From contig NC_045149.1 in assembly GCF_008831285.2 (NCBI RefSeq), positions 1,676,001 through 1,740,000 on the forward strand: a DNA stretch of 64,000 nt. Direction: 5' to 3'. Below the pieces are notes generated by a model, which ran no database searches, had not been told where the DNA came from, and saw only the letters and a program-made list of their open reading frames with translations. The stretch is from Nymphaea colorata (Eukaryota; Streptophyta; Magnoliopsida; Nymphaeales; Nymphaeaceae). The position numbers and the translations under genes are program-made. Below are positions 1 through 12,391 of this stretch, piece by piece; positions within the stretch are counted from its first letter, which is position 1, and the number at the start of each line of letters is the position of its first letter.

Positions 1-345
1 GGCGGAAGGGGGGAAGGGGAAAGAGGGGGAGGAGGTGGAGGCGGAAGGGGGGAAGAGGGGGAGGAGGTGGAGGCGGAAGGTGGGAAGGGGGAAGAGGGGG
101 AGGAGGTGGAGGCGGAAGGGAGGAAGGGGGAAGAGGGGGAGGAACGGGAGGAGGATGGGGGACGGGAGCAGGGAAGGGGGATGGGAGGGGGGAAGAGGGG
201 GAGGAGGTGGAGGGGGAAGGGGGAAGAGGAGGAGGAGGCGAAAGGGGGGAAGGGGGACGGGAGGAGGAACGGAAGGAGGAGGAGGAGGAGGATGGGGGAC
301 GTGAAGAGGAGGAGGAGGAGGAGGAGGGACGGGAGGAGGAGGGGG
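1..345. repeat. G-rich minisatellite (GGA-type, about 32-39 bp units)
   Basis: Nearly pure purine on the + strand. Units starting GGCGGAAGG and ending GGAGGTGGA lie at 1-39, 40-71 and 72-110, then become less regular. Many runs of four or more G separated by one to a few A make it a candidate G-quadruplex former on this strand. It is the internal array of the GC-rich MITE family. Confidence 0.8.
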
Positions 346-474
346 GACAGGCTGGGCCGGGTACCCACCGGGCCGCATCATCGGGCTCGGCCCGGGACCC
401 GGTTTTCCCGGCCTGGGTCTGGGCCCAACCGGGCCGGGTACCTGCCGGTGGCCCGGTCCCGACGCCCAAGCTTA
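1..474 (-). mobile_element. GC-rich hAT-type MITE, cut by the window edge
   Basis: Bases 350-474 are dense in GGGCC, CCCGG and GGGTACC words and end in CCCGACGCCCAAGCTTA. This matches, in the same order, the reverse complement of the left end of the element at 44748-45064, whose end reads CCCGACGCCCACCCTTA. Shared landmarks include CCGGTTTTCC and GGGCCCAACCGGGC. The purine-rich block at 1-345 corresponds to the pyrimidine-rich minisatellite inside that element. The left end and left target duplication lie outside the window, so the 8-bp duplication cannot be tested here. No protein is encoded: the ORFs across it are Gly/Arg/Glu low complexity. Confidence 0.65.
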
Positions 475-1832
475 CTAAATTTGAGCTCAACCGAATAGAG
501 TGACTAGAAATTGGGATATGATAATGTTTATCATGTATACGTTTATCTTCCTGTTGTTACGGTTTGACTTCATTCCGTCCAATTTGAGTTAAATTTAGTT
601 CTGATGGCTTGGAGCCCACTCTCGCTCTCCCTTTTCTTAGGGGCATGAGCTGAATTTGAGTGCAACCTGATGGAGTGAGCTGAAACTAAATTAGGATCAT
701 GTTTATCATGTATAAATCTATCTTTCCTGTTCTGTTTGAGTCCATTTTGTCCCAAAGTTCAATGTAGGTCCCAAGGTTTTAAAACTCATTCCTAGTACTT
801 TCTGCAACCCATAATCATTGTTGAGTTCATTTCAGCCAAATCAAATCAAATTTTTCTGATCTTTTAGCATATCCTTACAGGTAGGTGATTGATATAAGTA
901 CCCCCACCTCCACTTGTTAAAATTCCAATGATAACCTCATTTTTTTCAAACTCTTCCTAGTTTCCCTTTATAAATTTGACATTTTGAAGCTGGTGATTTT
1001 CAGAAACATTGATTTCAAAGCAATCTAAGAGAAATTTTTCAATGAAATTTTAGCCAAAGCTGACTTTATGTAAGCCCATAGGCTGGTCTAGTCAGACCGT
1101 GAAAAGTCAGCTGGAGCTCTGGAATTGCACATAGAAGTAAAATCGCCATTTCCTTTTCCACCCACATCTTTCAGCCTAAGCATAGGTTATAGTTTGTGTA
1201 CACCTAAGTTTATTGATTTTTTATTCCTAAAGCCATAGTCCAAGGAAAATCCATGGTTTGAGTACGTTTCAACCAAGATTACACTCAGGGCTAAAATAGT
1301 TAAATTTTTCTCCTTTTTCCACCTAAACATAGGATTATATGCCATACATACCTAAGTTAAGCTTATCATTTTCATATCTTCAAAGCTCTGGATTGAAATC
1401 CTTAGCTCATTTTAAATACATAATAATTGGTCCAAATCTTCACGTAAGGGCAAAATAATCATTTCTTTTTTAAATCTCTTACTCAAGCCTAAGGGCAAAA
1501 CAACCATTTCATCTTCAATAATGATATTTTGCATTTATGTTATATTCATGTATACCAAAGTCTGTAATATTTGGATCATCAATTAGAAGTTTTTCATCAA
1601 CTTTTCTTGATCTATGATCTATTGTCATCTATATCTTTTATCTAAAACTATGATCCAAATCTCCTTACCACATCCAAGATCTATTGTTTAGAGCTTTCTC
1701 TGCATTGATATCTTGATATGAATCTTATAAGATCCATTTTCTAGAACTTTCTCTGGATTCATATCTTGATCTAAATATGAGAACCATGTACATATCCAAT
1801 ATCCATATACATAAAATGTGCATATATGCAAT
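475..1832. other. No gene; degenerate direct repeat at 490-757
   Basis: AT-rich sequence without a credible ORF. Segments at about 490-582 and 669-757 are diverged direct copies of each other (shared words include GTTTATCATGTATA and CATT-CCGTCC/TTTGTCCC). The remainder up to the 97-bp tandem repeat shows nothing recognisable. Confidence 0.6.
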
Positions 1833-2025
1833 AAATGTCATACTCAATTTCATGTATTATGCTAGATGTCAATCTACATAGGTGGACATGAATGTGTAGA
1901 ATTCTTAGTTGATTAGTCTGGTTCAGACTAAATGTCATACTCAATTTCATGTATTATGCTAGATGTCAATCCACATAGGTGGACATGAATGTGTAGAATT
2001 CTTAGTTGATTAGTCTGGTTCAGAG
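1833..2025. repeat. 97-bp tandem duplication
   Basis: The unit starting AAATGTCATACTCAATTTC at 1833 recurs at 1930. The two copies differ at only one base that I can see (TCTACATAGG versus TCCACATAGG). No coding potential. Confidence 0.95.
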
Positions 2026-2039
2026 AAAATGGAATTTGG

Positions 2040-3500
2040 TGTTCGTAAGGCCTCATAACAAACAATGTTTGACATATAATATAATATATCCTTTGATATG
2101 TGCTTTCTCTCCATTATATTTGCATCAACTTCTCATTTCATGCAACATGTCAACATGAATAATTATTCATGAATCATTCATAACTTTGGAATATCAGCTT
2201 GTTTCAAATAGAATCGATTTTCATATAGATTTGGTTTTGGAATGAGTAAAATACGGTAAAAATAGAAGTTTTAACGTATGCTTTTTCGTCTTATATGAGG
2301 GAACTACGAATTTAAATGCCAAAAGTCTAGTCATTTTAGAGGAGTTTTTCTCTCTCCTCATGCTATAAAAGAGGAATTCTCTCGTCTACACTCTCCACAC
2401 CTTGGTCTCTTGTTTGTTGAATACAACAAATTTGGGGAAAACCCAAACGAGTACCCACATTTAAAAGTGAGCAAAACTTTAAGAACCTTAGTAGGTTTTG
2501 GGGTTTGAGCTACAATAGCACTCACCCAAGGATTGAAGCAGAGGTCGTCGGAGCAAGCTTGGTCTAGGTCTTTACAGGTAATTTCTTTTCCCTTCTCTTT
2601 CTTTTCTTTATTTTTCAGTTTAGTTCTTCTCTTTTCTACTTTTCTTTTAATAGCATGGCTTAGATTTTTTTTTTTCATGCTTTAACCTGACTAGTTTAGG
2701 TTATTTCTGCTTCAGTTCTTAGTTAATTAAATTTCCTTTAAGTACATTTATGCTTTAGAATTTTCATCTTAGAAATAGAATTTTATTTTTTTCAGTCTAT
2801 AGGCTAGGGACGCGGAGTCATGCATGCCCTTTCTTCCTCTCTTTCTTTTTCATTTCAGTATTTAAATTTTGTTTTATATTCTCCTTCAATGCATGTTGAA
2901 ATTTGAATCTTAGATATCATATTAAAAGTCCGAACAATAAATCTGATTTAAAACTTAGTCGGTCCTCAGGTAAACCCTAGAGCCTAAATCCTTATTATAA
3001 GTTTGGCTTAAGAAGTTTGGATTTCAAATCAAGTAGAGTATGAATTGAGTTTGGATTTGATTTTGGATCTTTTTAAGGTCATTCCTATATTTCTTAAACC
3101 TTAGAGACTAAATCTTGACTATGCATAATCTACTCACTTGCATGCATATTAGATCTAGGTTTATTTTCATGAGTCAATGCTGAACCAAGGCATGAACTGA
3201 GTCCCTTTTGACAAGTATTACAAGTTCATGAATCTTAAATTCTAATGGTTCACTTAAATTTTAAAGCATGCATCTCTTTTTAAAATATAGGCACATTTGC
3301 TTTCATGCACGTAGGATTAGGACGACAATCATTATTTAGGCACTTAGAACATTGGGTCGAGTCCTTGGTTAGATTACCCATGATAAAGGTGCTAGGAAGG
3401 GTCATGCCTCATACCGATAGGTTGGGTCCCTCTCTCAGATTCCCACACAAGGAAAATGTAGGCAATTACTAATTATTCTTATTCATGCAGCTATTTCAAA
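2040..3500 (+). repeat. LTR-like copy 1 of a decayed LTR retrotransposon
   Basis: The part from about 3010 to 3500 aligns with 8480-8895 of LTR-like copy 2: shared order of the words AGATCTAGG, ATTAGGATGA/ATTAGGACGA, GATTACCC, AGGAAGGGTC/AGGAATGGTT and CATACCGATAGGTTGG. A TATA-type promoter sits at 2364. It reads as a retrotransposon LTR or LTR-proximal region with no clear TG..CA ends and no intact coding region. Assignment to Ty3/gypsy rests on the gag remnant at 10.3-11.0 kb and is inference. Confidence 0.45.
2364..2371 (+). promoter_or_regulatory. TATA box in LTR-like copy 1
   Basis: TATAAAAG, followed by a pyrimidine-rich stretch (TTCTCTCGTCTACACTCTCC), as expected for an LTR promoter and its transcription start region. 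Confidence 0.4.
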
Positions 3501-3884
3501 CGGTTTATATGCAAAGTTAAGAAATTTTTCATGTAAACAATACCCTTTTCATTGTTCCAAATGTGGTCATAAGGTCTTTACGTCAATTTTGTTTCTGTAG
3601 TTTTCTGTGTGATTCATGTTTTTGCTTTAAATTTGCAATGCACGTTGTTATCACCCCAAATTTTTCAAAAAAAGACTATATTTTATTATTTGGATTTAAA
3701 TTTTAGATGCAAGACAAATTTGTGACTATTCGATCCAAAATGGATTTCTAAACCGTTGTCCAAACCCAAACACAAAATTCAAATTCAAAAACCAACTTTA
3801 GACGTGAGATTCAAATCCAAAATCCAATTATCAGATCCAAATTAGATCCAAAATCCAAGTTTACATCCAAATCAAGAATTCCAA
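3501..3884. other. AT-rich spacer
   Basis: No gene. From about 3700 the sequence consists of loosely repeated words around ATCCAAA and AAATTCAAA, grading into the TTTTGAATTT-rich start of the next repeat. Confidence 0.6.
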
Positions 3885-4580
3885 AACTCCCTTCCCTCTA
3901 GAATTCAAATTTTGAATTTCGGCTCCAAAACTATTCCCTCTTGAATTAAAATTTTGAATTTCAAATTTTGAATTTTGGGACCAAAACTCTTCTTTCTTGA
4001 ATTCAAATTTTGAATTTTAGTTCCAAAACTCTCTATAAATACCTCCCACAATCTTCCATCTTGGGCATGAGCCAACCATGTAGGAACCTCTCATGCTTCC
4101 TCACTTGAAATTTTTTATTTTCCCTTAACTATCTTTTTTCATTTCTTTCTTCTTCTCCATCCTAGGAAGCAATCTTCACCAAGCCCAAACTCTTCAACAG
4201 AGCACTAGGGGATCTCTTGGGGGGTCATTTTCATCATCTTGGAGCTTTATCCAAGGTGATCCTCAGATTATTCAAAGGAGGACACTCATCTATATTCGAG
4301 ATATATAATCATCCATTTTTATTCTCATTTCCTCTTGCCACCTCCCCATGGCCATGCAAGAAAGCTCAAATGATTTCCTATCCGGAATTGAGAGCTATGT
4401 CTTGAATGCACCGCTAGCATGAGCAAGGTGAAACAAATGTCATTTCTTCATTTATTCCTCAAAAATATGCTTGCTATGATGATTTATTTATTGTTTATGT
4501 TTGAGATGATGTTCATGTATGATGGATTACTTTTCCTTTAATGAATGAGCAAATGCATGGTGAAAATGAATGTTTGGTTT
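3885..4580 (+). repeat. 695-bp direct repeat, copy A (promoter-bearing, LTR-like)
   Basis: Nearly colinear with 6058-6752 at an offset of 2173 bases, with scattered substitutions and small indels. The repeat begins in an AAATTTTGAATTT-rich stretch, carries a TATA box (TATAAAT at 4034) and a leader ATCTTCCATCTTGGGCATGA, then a short ORF of no known family. The promoter followed by a leader suggests an LTR or a small LTR-type element, but there are no TG/CA termini. Confidence 0.8.
4034..4040 (+). promoter_or_regulatory. TATA box in direct-repeat copy A
   Basis: CTCTATAAATACC; conserved at the matching position 6207 of copy B, which supports a retained promoter rather than chance. Confidence 0.4.
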
Positions 4581-6037
4581 GGGATTTGTCCAACCTGGGA
4601 AAGCCCCTCATGAATTTGTACATGTTAATATGCATTTTCATGTCATTCTCATGTTTAGTTTATTTCTTAGTCACCCGATTAGCAACCCCAATGAGTGTTT
4701 TCTTACGTTGCTTTTCATTTCATGAATGTTTGATTTTCTTCCATAACCAATGGTGGGAGAACTAAATTTTCTTGTGATAAACAGGATTTTATGTTCACAT
4801 ATCAAATATTTGAAATCATATTTTTCAAAAGATTTTCAAAAGCAAATACTCTCTCTAACGCGGCTTTGGAGACTTCGCCTAGGCTCTTGCATGAGTCTAA
4901 GTTCCTCTCCGCGTGAGTTTAAGTTCCTCTCCAGCCTACATAAAAGTTGAAGTCGGATATTATTAAATCATCTCTTGATTTCATTTTCATGAAGACATAT
5001 ACGTACATACATGTTATATACGTATACGTGTACATGAGTACCTTTCTTTGTTTTTCTCTCTTCATGATTTAACCTGTTATTTTCCAAATTCTTATGCACA
5101 TACATATATAAATGAATGCATGTATGTGTGTTTCATTTTCTCTTTTTCTCTTTCTTTTTAAAACCTCTCTCTCTCTCCTTCTAAAATCTCCTTCTCCTTC
5201 TCTATTCGATTTAAACTTCTTTTTTACAAGCTTTCGTATATGTATATATATACATATATATGTATGTATAAATATGTTTATGTATACGTTTTTTTCTCTC
5301 TTTTAAATCCTTTGTTTTGTCGTTTTCAAAATCTCCTTGTCTCTCTTTTTCTCTACATTCCTCTTACATTCAAGTCTTTCCTTTTTTTCATTCTCTTGAA
5401 TATTTTTCTCTCAAGATCCTTTTATTTGCCGACTTCATCAAAACCAAAATTCAAGTAATGACCCACTATTAGAATAATGCTTGATGGTCTATAGCCCCAC
5501 TCCATTTTCAAAAACTCTTTAAAACATTTATGAAAAATATAAAAACGAAAATATTAGATGTATGTGGTGGTATGAATGTTTTTAGATGAATGTTATGGTA
5601 GGAATGAATTATCCTCTCCTAATCATATACGAATAATACTCTTATGCATTCTCACTCAGCATCATTTATGATCACAAGCACCTCCCCAAAGAACTTAAGC
5701 AACAAGAGATGGATCTTTATCTACGTACTAACCGAATTAGAGCAAAATCTCAAACCTACTTAACTTCTTAAGAGAACACAAAAGTGACTTCAAAAAGTAA
5801 TCTCCAAATTTTTCAAATGATATTTGTAAAAGTCTTCCAATTCAAGATTTCATTCAAAATCAAAACAAATGGCTCTTCAAAAACTTTCTCAAGAAATTGA
5901 AACATCAAGTCTTCAATATTTTCTCAAACATCGCATCACATTTAAAATGAGAAAGATGTTTAAGTCAAAACAAAATGCATCAAGGATAAGCATGACCCTT
6001 GGATCGATTACCCCTGGTAGAGGCACTGGGAATGGTC
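4581..6037. other. Spacer between the two 695-bp repeats
   Basis: No recognisable gene. Contains T/C-rich tracts and a TATATATACATATATATG run near 5240-5270. Bases 6000-6053 resemble 3380-3415 and 8815-8870 (GATTACCCnTGGTA..GG..CATACCGAT), so the right part belongs to the same LTR-like family. Confidence 0.5.
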
Positions 6038-6057
6038 GATCCTCATACCGATGTAGG

Positions 6058-6752
6058 AACTCCCTTCCCTCTAGAATTCAAATTTTGAATTTCGGCTCCA
6101 AAACTATTCCCTCTTGAATTCAAATTTTGAATTTCAAATTTTGAATTTTGGGTCCAAAACTCTTCTCTCTTGAATTCAAATTTTGAATTTTAGTTTCAAA
6201 ACTCTCTATAAATACCCCCCACAATCTTCCATCTTGGGCATGAGCCCACCATGTAGGAACCTCTCATGCTTCCTCACTTGAAATTTTTTATTTTTCCTTT
6301 GCTATCTTTTTCCATTTTTTTCTTCTTCTCCATCCTAGGGAGCAGTCTTCACCAAGCCCAAACTCTTCAAGAGAGCACAAGGGGATCTCTTGGAGGGTCA
6401 TTTTCATCATCTTGGAGCTTTATCCAAGGTGATCTGAGATTATTCAAAGGAAGATGCTCATCTATATTCGAGATATATAATCCTTCATTTTTATTCTCAT
6501 TTCCTCTTGCCACCTCCACATGGCCATGCAAGAAAGCTCAAATGATTTCCTATCCGGAATTGAGAGCTATGTCTTGAATGCACCGCTAGCATGAGCAAGG
6601 TGAAACAAATGTCATTTCTTCATTTATTCCTCAAAAATATGCTTGCTATGATGATTTATTTATTGTTTATGCTTGAGATGATGTTCATGTATGATGGATT
6701 ACTTTTCCTTTAATTAATGAGCAAATGCACGATGAAAACGAATGTTTGGTTT
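6058..6752 (+). repeat. 695-bp direct repeat, copy B, flanked by 16-bp repeats
   Basis: Second copy of 3885-4580, TATA box at 6207 (TATAAATA). It is bracketed by an exact 16-bp direct repeat GATCCTCATACCGATG at 6038-6053 and 6755-6770, which copy A lacks. This is what insertion or ectopic recombination into the CATACCGAT motif of the surrounding LTR-like sequence would leave. Confidence 0.8.
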
Positions 6753-6984
6753 GTGATCCTCATACCGATGGGCAAGTCCATTTCTTTCTCATTTTCAAAA
6801 TAAAATTTCATTTTTCTGGAGCACTTCAAAAGCCAAAATAAAATTTTTTGGGATGTGAACACATATATTTTTACCCTATGCATATTTTCCAACCTATAAA
6901 ATTTTGTTGATTTTTTATTATGTGAAGACACAATAGACCAATTTGGAGACCAATCCAAGTTTATTTTTTAAGATTTTAGGCGGA

Positions 6985-8930
6985 CCAAATGCAGCCGTTT
7001 AATCTGTTTTACAAATTCTATTTTATGCAAGTCTGAGTCTCTAGCTTATGTTTCTGGTCCTGTATCTTTTGGATCAAAAAATGTTTTTCAAAACAACAAC
7101 TTGGAATTGATTTTAATATATGTAGAAAGCCTTCCTACCAAATTTTGTGTCAATCTGATAAGGTTAAATTAGTTTTTGAACTTTGCAAAGTCACCTACCA
7201 AGTCAAGTTGTCATATTTTTCAAACGAACAAATTTTCATGTTTCAGCTTGTTGACCTAAGTTAAACCCAGATTTAACATCTAGTCTTGATTTTTATTGTA
7301 TTTAAACATGGTTAGGGTTTGTTCATGCTAACCTTATTCTATTGTTAGTCAAACTTGTAAATCATGATTTAAATATATTAGGTGATCTTTTTTTTGCATT
7401 CTCGAATGTTATGTTATTTTAATTACATGTTCATTATTTCCAGTTTCTAATCTTGTATTACTCAATTCAATTCAAATTTACATTTGAATTCACAAATTAA
7501 CTAAAGCTGGTTCATCACATGGCTGGAGACAATAGCCCTTGCATGTGAACTTCAAGCCTAGCCCATTCCTAGCATGGATTCAATTTTCAAAATCATGCAT
7601 ACTATAATTAGTATTATGTCATGTTATGTTTTTTTGTTTAATAAGTATTCATATAGTTTATTTTTGTTTATCATCATGCATTCAATCTCAAAGCATCCAC
7701 TAAAAATTAGTTCCATGGGAGGATTAAGTTGGATTAATCAATTACATGCATGTCAGAATAGTCCTTGCATGCACTTAGTCTGAACTGACTTTCATAAGGA
7801 TATACCTTTTCAAGAACATAGTTTTGAATTGCACATTTTCGAAATTGAACCTTTTCAAACTTGTTTTCCCAAAATATTAGGTTCAAACATGATTGAAATC
7901 CATCACTTAGACTTGACTGACCTAAATCTTGTTAAATGTACTCGATTTCTCAACTAAGACTTGACATTGAGACTGCTACAACAAGCAGGATCCTAACCTA
8001 TGTTGGAACTAGTCCCAACTTGGTTTATCTAAGTCAATCCTTTTCACATAAGAAGGGTAGATTGTATGAATCTAAAATAGATCCAAACTTCTTGAGTTCG
8101 ATAACGAATCTCTGAATTTGAGCGTCCAAGTTGATGCTTTATATATGGATTTGAACCAATTGGAGCTCTTGTATGAGATCTTACAGAGAATCATATCTTT
8201 ACATGAATTTTGGATATTAAATCTAAAACTTTTCATTTTAGATCTTGGATATTGGATCATGATTTCCAAACTTGAAAATTAGATCATAATTTGAATTTAG
8301 ATTTCAAATCCATGTTATTTGGATGAAGAATTCAGATAAAACAAGTTCGGATTTTATAATTAAACTCAGCTCAACCTTAGTTGACACTTTAGATCCAAAA
8401 CTCCCAATTTCAAACCCTTAGATTTAGATATCCAAATTGGACCATCAACAGTAAATTTGGATTTTTCCTGAATTAGATATGAATTTAAGTTTGGAACTTA
8501 ATATTTTAGATTTTAGATCATAGATCTCTTTAGGCCCATGTCCCAAAGCCCTAGAAACTATATCTCAACTATCTCTAGACCTAGTTTGCACGCACTATAC
8601 TAGATATATGATTTGTTGCATGACTCGATGATGATACAAATCATGAGCTATGTCGCTAAATTCTAAAAATTCTTTAAGTTCGTGCACTCCAAGTTCTAAT
8701 GATACACCTAGTTATAAAATTTAAATATTTTTAAAATTAGTGCATGTTCTTTGCATCTAAGATTAGGATGATAATAGAAATTCAAAATCTAGAATACTTA
8801 GTCTAGTCATTGCTCTAATTACCCTTGGTAAAGGAGCCAGGAATGGTTAGATCTCATATCAATAAGTTGGCTTTTATCTTTTCTGATTTCCTATAAGAGA
8901 TATGGAGACAAATATAGTTTTGAACTTTTT
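6985..8930 (+). repeat. LTR-like copy 2
   Basis: Colinear with 16785-18250 from about 7085 to 8505. Shared phrases include CCAAATTTTGT, TAACCTTA, CAAATCATGATTT, TCAAAATCATGCATA and TTTCATAAGGATATAC. Its tail (8480-8895) matches LTR-like copy 1. No ORF of any known family. This is an old, non-coding retrotransposon segment. Confidence 0.6.
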
Positions 8931-10289
8931 TTAAAATGAATGATCATGTGCAAGCCTGCAAAAGTTTGCATGAAAATAGAAGTGGTGACCATGATGGAAC
9001 CTATCTATGTTTTGACTACATTAAGTGTTCCAGATCACAAAGTTTTGATCATCGTCCCAACCATAGAGCTATCTAGGTGTCCTCATATGACATATGCATT
9101 TCTTGTTTGCATTAAGACTTATAATTGAGAGGAATTTTATACGTTCACATAGATCTAAGATCAAATATAACTCATCAAAATTTAAACTTGCTAGAAAACC
9201 ATGTTTGCTTTTCCCTAAAAATTTAAGTCTCTTCTTAGGATCTGCATTAGAATCCTTGGTTTGCTCATGTGCTCATGATTTTTGTACTTTACCTAAAACT
9301 ACACAAGTCTTGGTCATCATGTCGTAGGATTTTCCCCATTAAAGAAAGCTTCATGGGGATTCAATGACTAGACAAACCTACTGGAAGCTTGTATTGACCC
9401 CCTTGCTACATACTAAGACAATAGTCCCTTATATCTATAGGAGAAGTGGGAGCCTAAACTATTGAGCCCAAGGAAGAGTCTATGCCATATACATTAGATT
9501 TTGTACAAGTATCTAGGCAAAATATGATATGGAACTATTGCTGAACAAGAACCTTAGGGATCTCATTAAGAGAACAAGACATTTTTCAAATATGCATCAT
9601 AGAATAGTGTCTTCTAGGGTGTGTTGCATATATGTCTCTATGTGATCAATGTCTATCTTGCCTCATACATTCATAAATTCCTTTCAGAAAGTGGATGTGA
9701 ATTTCTAAAAATGTCATCCCATTTTCTTTTTCAAAACCATACAGGAGTTCAAGTTAAATCCACCTCTTTGGATGTCCCTTTGGTCTATTTGGAGTCAGAC
9801 TTTTATATCATGTCATTACATTCCTTCTTTATTGGGTCGACCTCATTAAGCCCAATCTCTTTACCATGGTCATATTATATTTTGTCTGATCAGTTTGTCA
9901 TTACCCCACCACCTTCGTAAAATGAATATTTTGACAACCATATTCATTTCATTTTGAACTAGCCTATATTGTTATATGAACCAGGCAATATAGACATTAT
10001 GACACCCTTAAACAGATCAAGAAAGAATAATGTAGTAGATGGCAAAGATATAGGGTAAAAGTTCATGAGAAATCTAGCAGCTCTAAAAAAGAAAAGCATG
10101 AAGATGTTCTAGAAAATGTTAAAGAATAATGGAGGAACTGAATCAAGTAGAAACAGAAGCAGGGGAGCTTCAACCAAGGGAGACACTTACAAATCAACTA
10201 TGACACTGCAACCTTGTGTAAAGTAGATGGAGCAAGTTGTAGGCTAAATGAAGAATAATGGCGAGCAACAATAATTTAAAAATGACTTT
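8931..10289. other. Unresolved, probably internal retrotransposon sequence
   Basis: Short ORFs only, none recognisable. It lies between LTR-like copy 2 and the gag remnant, so it may be an untranslated leader of the same element, but I see no primer-binding site. Confidence 0.3.
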
Positions 10290-11000
10290 TGCAAGGATTT
10301 GGATGATGAAGACCTAGCGCGACTTCTGAGGAAGCGTAGCAAGTTCAAAGGGACGAGATCCCACATGTGCACCTAGGCATTTTCTTTGCCAAATGTGGCA
10401 AACTCCAAGACAATGATAAGGCACTTTTTGTATGTTTCCAAGGAGCTTAGAGGGGGAGGCAACACAACGGTATGTGGAAACATATAGATCCCTCCAGAAT
10501 GAAAGACTTTGACAAGGTTATGAATGTTTTTATTGGCAGATATGAGTCCAATTGTTTTGATGTCCCTTATCATCAATACTTTAATGAGGATACGACAAGA
10601 ACCTGATGAACATTGCGAGGATTATATTCAGAGGTGGAAGTCTGTGAGTAGCAAGATGAGAAGCACGATGGCGTAAGACCATGCCTTGACAATGATTCTT
10701 GGCAATTTCTAGGAAAAACACATCAGGTATCATCTCATACAACATTTGTACACATCATTTTATGATCTAACGGAGGAAGAATAGTGCATAGAAAAGGCCT
10801 TTATGTTCAGCTGTCTCCATACAGAAACCAGTCAGAGCTATTACAAGAAGGACAACGACAAGGAGTTGGCCAAGTCTCAAGTCCATGCACAATGATGGGG
10901 AAGCCAAATACAATGACAGGGAAAACAAAAATAACACTACATGATTATCCAAGGGAGATAGCAAAAGATACCCAGGGTGCACAAGGGATAGGAAATTTAT
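10290..11000 (+). pseudogene. Decayed Ty3/gypsy-type gag fragment
   Basis: The + strand, read across several frames and stops, gives phrases typical of the retrotransposon gag domain: a stretch with PDEHCEDYIQRWKSVSSKM near 10590-10655, followed by a segment with HALTMILGNF and IRYHLIQHLY near 10680-10755. The spacing (aromatic-x2-RW, then about 40 residues to the next hydrophobic helix) is that of gypsy Gag. At least three in-frame stops are present and no zinc knuckle, protease or polymerase follows. Family assignment is by eye and moderate. Confidence 0.45.
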
Positions 11001-11348
11001 GCATATAGAACAAAACAAAAAGGAGCTTCTCTTATCGCAAAAACTGTGCAAATTCCCAAAGATGATAGATCCTCTTGAGATTAAAGGAAAATACAAGGAT
11101 CAATTCTACAAATTTCAAAGAAGTCTTGGCTAAAACACTATAGATTGTATTCTTTTCATGCAGATCATACAAGACTTCATAGATGAGGGGCTTCTATTGG
11201 AAGGGGTGATACCTGAGAAAATGTTGGAGGCTAAGTTGAACATGTTATTGCTTTGTTTTTGTTCTTTTCCATGCATTAAAGAGACATTGTAAGTCCCCTC
11301 TTTAAGCCTTTGACCAATCAAATTGTTTTTTCTTTGAACCAAATGTGT

Positions 11349-12110
<762 letters not shown>

Positions 12111-12202
12111 TGCATCGATCTTTCACCAGCTTACAATTAGCCAAATGCAAATACAAACAAGCCTTACCAAAATTTACAAGCATTCAAGTGCACATACATT
12201 GG

Positions 12203-12391
12203 TACATGAATTTCACAAGTATACAAGTAGTAATACTTTTGTATGAGATCCACAAGCATAAAAGCACTCATACTATCATATGAGATTCACAAGCATACAA
12301 GCACTCATACTTTCAGACAAGATCCACAAGCATACAAGCACTTGTGCTCTTATATGAGATGTATAAGCATACAAGCACACACATCTTGATG
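12203..12391. repeat. 37-bp satellite-like tandem repeat, five units
   Basis: Units begin at 12203, 12243, 12280, 12317 and 12354. The consensus is close to ATGAGATCCACAAGCATACA followed by AGCACTCATACTTTCAT, and the last four units hold an exact 37-38 bp period. Units differ at several positions, so the array is not very recent. Confidence 0.85.

Noticed and set aside
35-503. Gly/Arg/Glu-rich ORFs on + at the window start
   Set aside because: They are translations of the purine-rich minisatellite in different frames; no real gene.
12203-12391. CRISPR-like regular repeat
   Set aside because: Units are contiguous with no unique spacers, in a plant nuclear context; a satellite.
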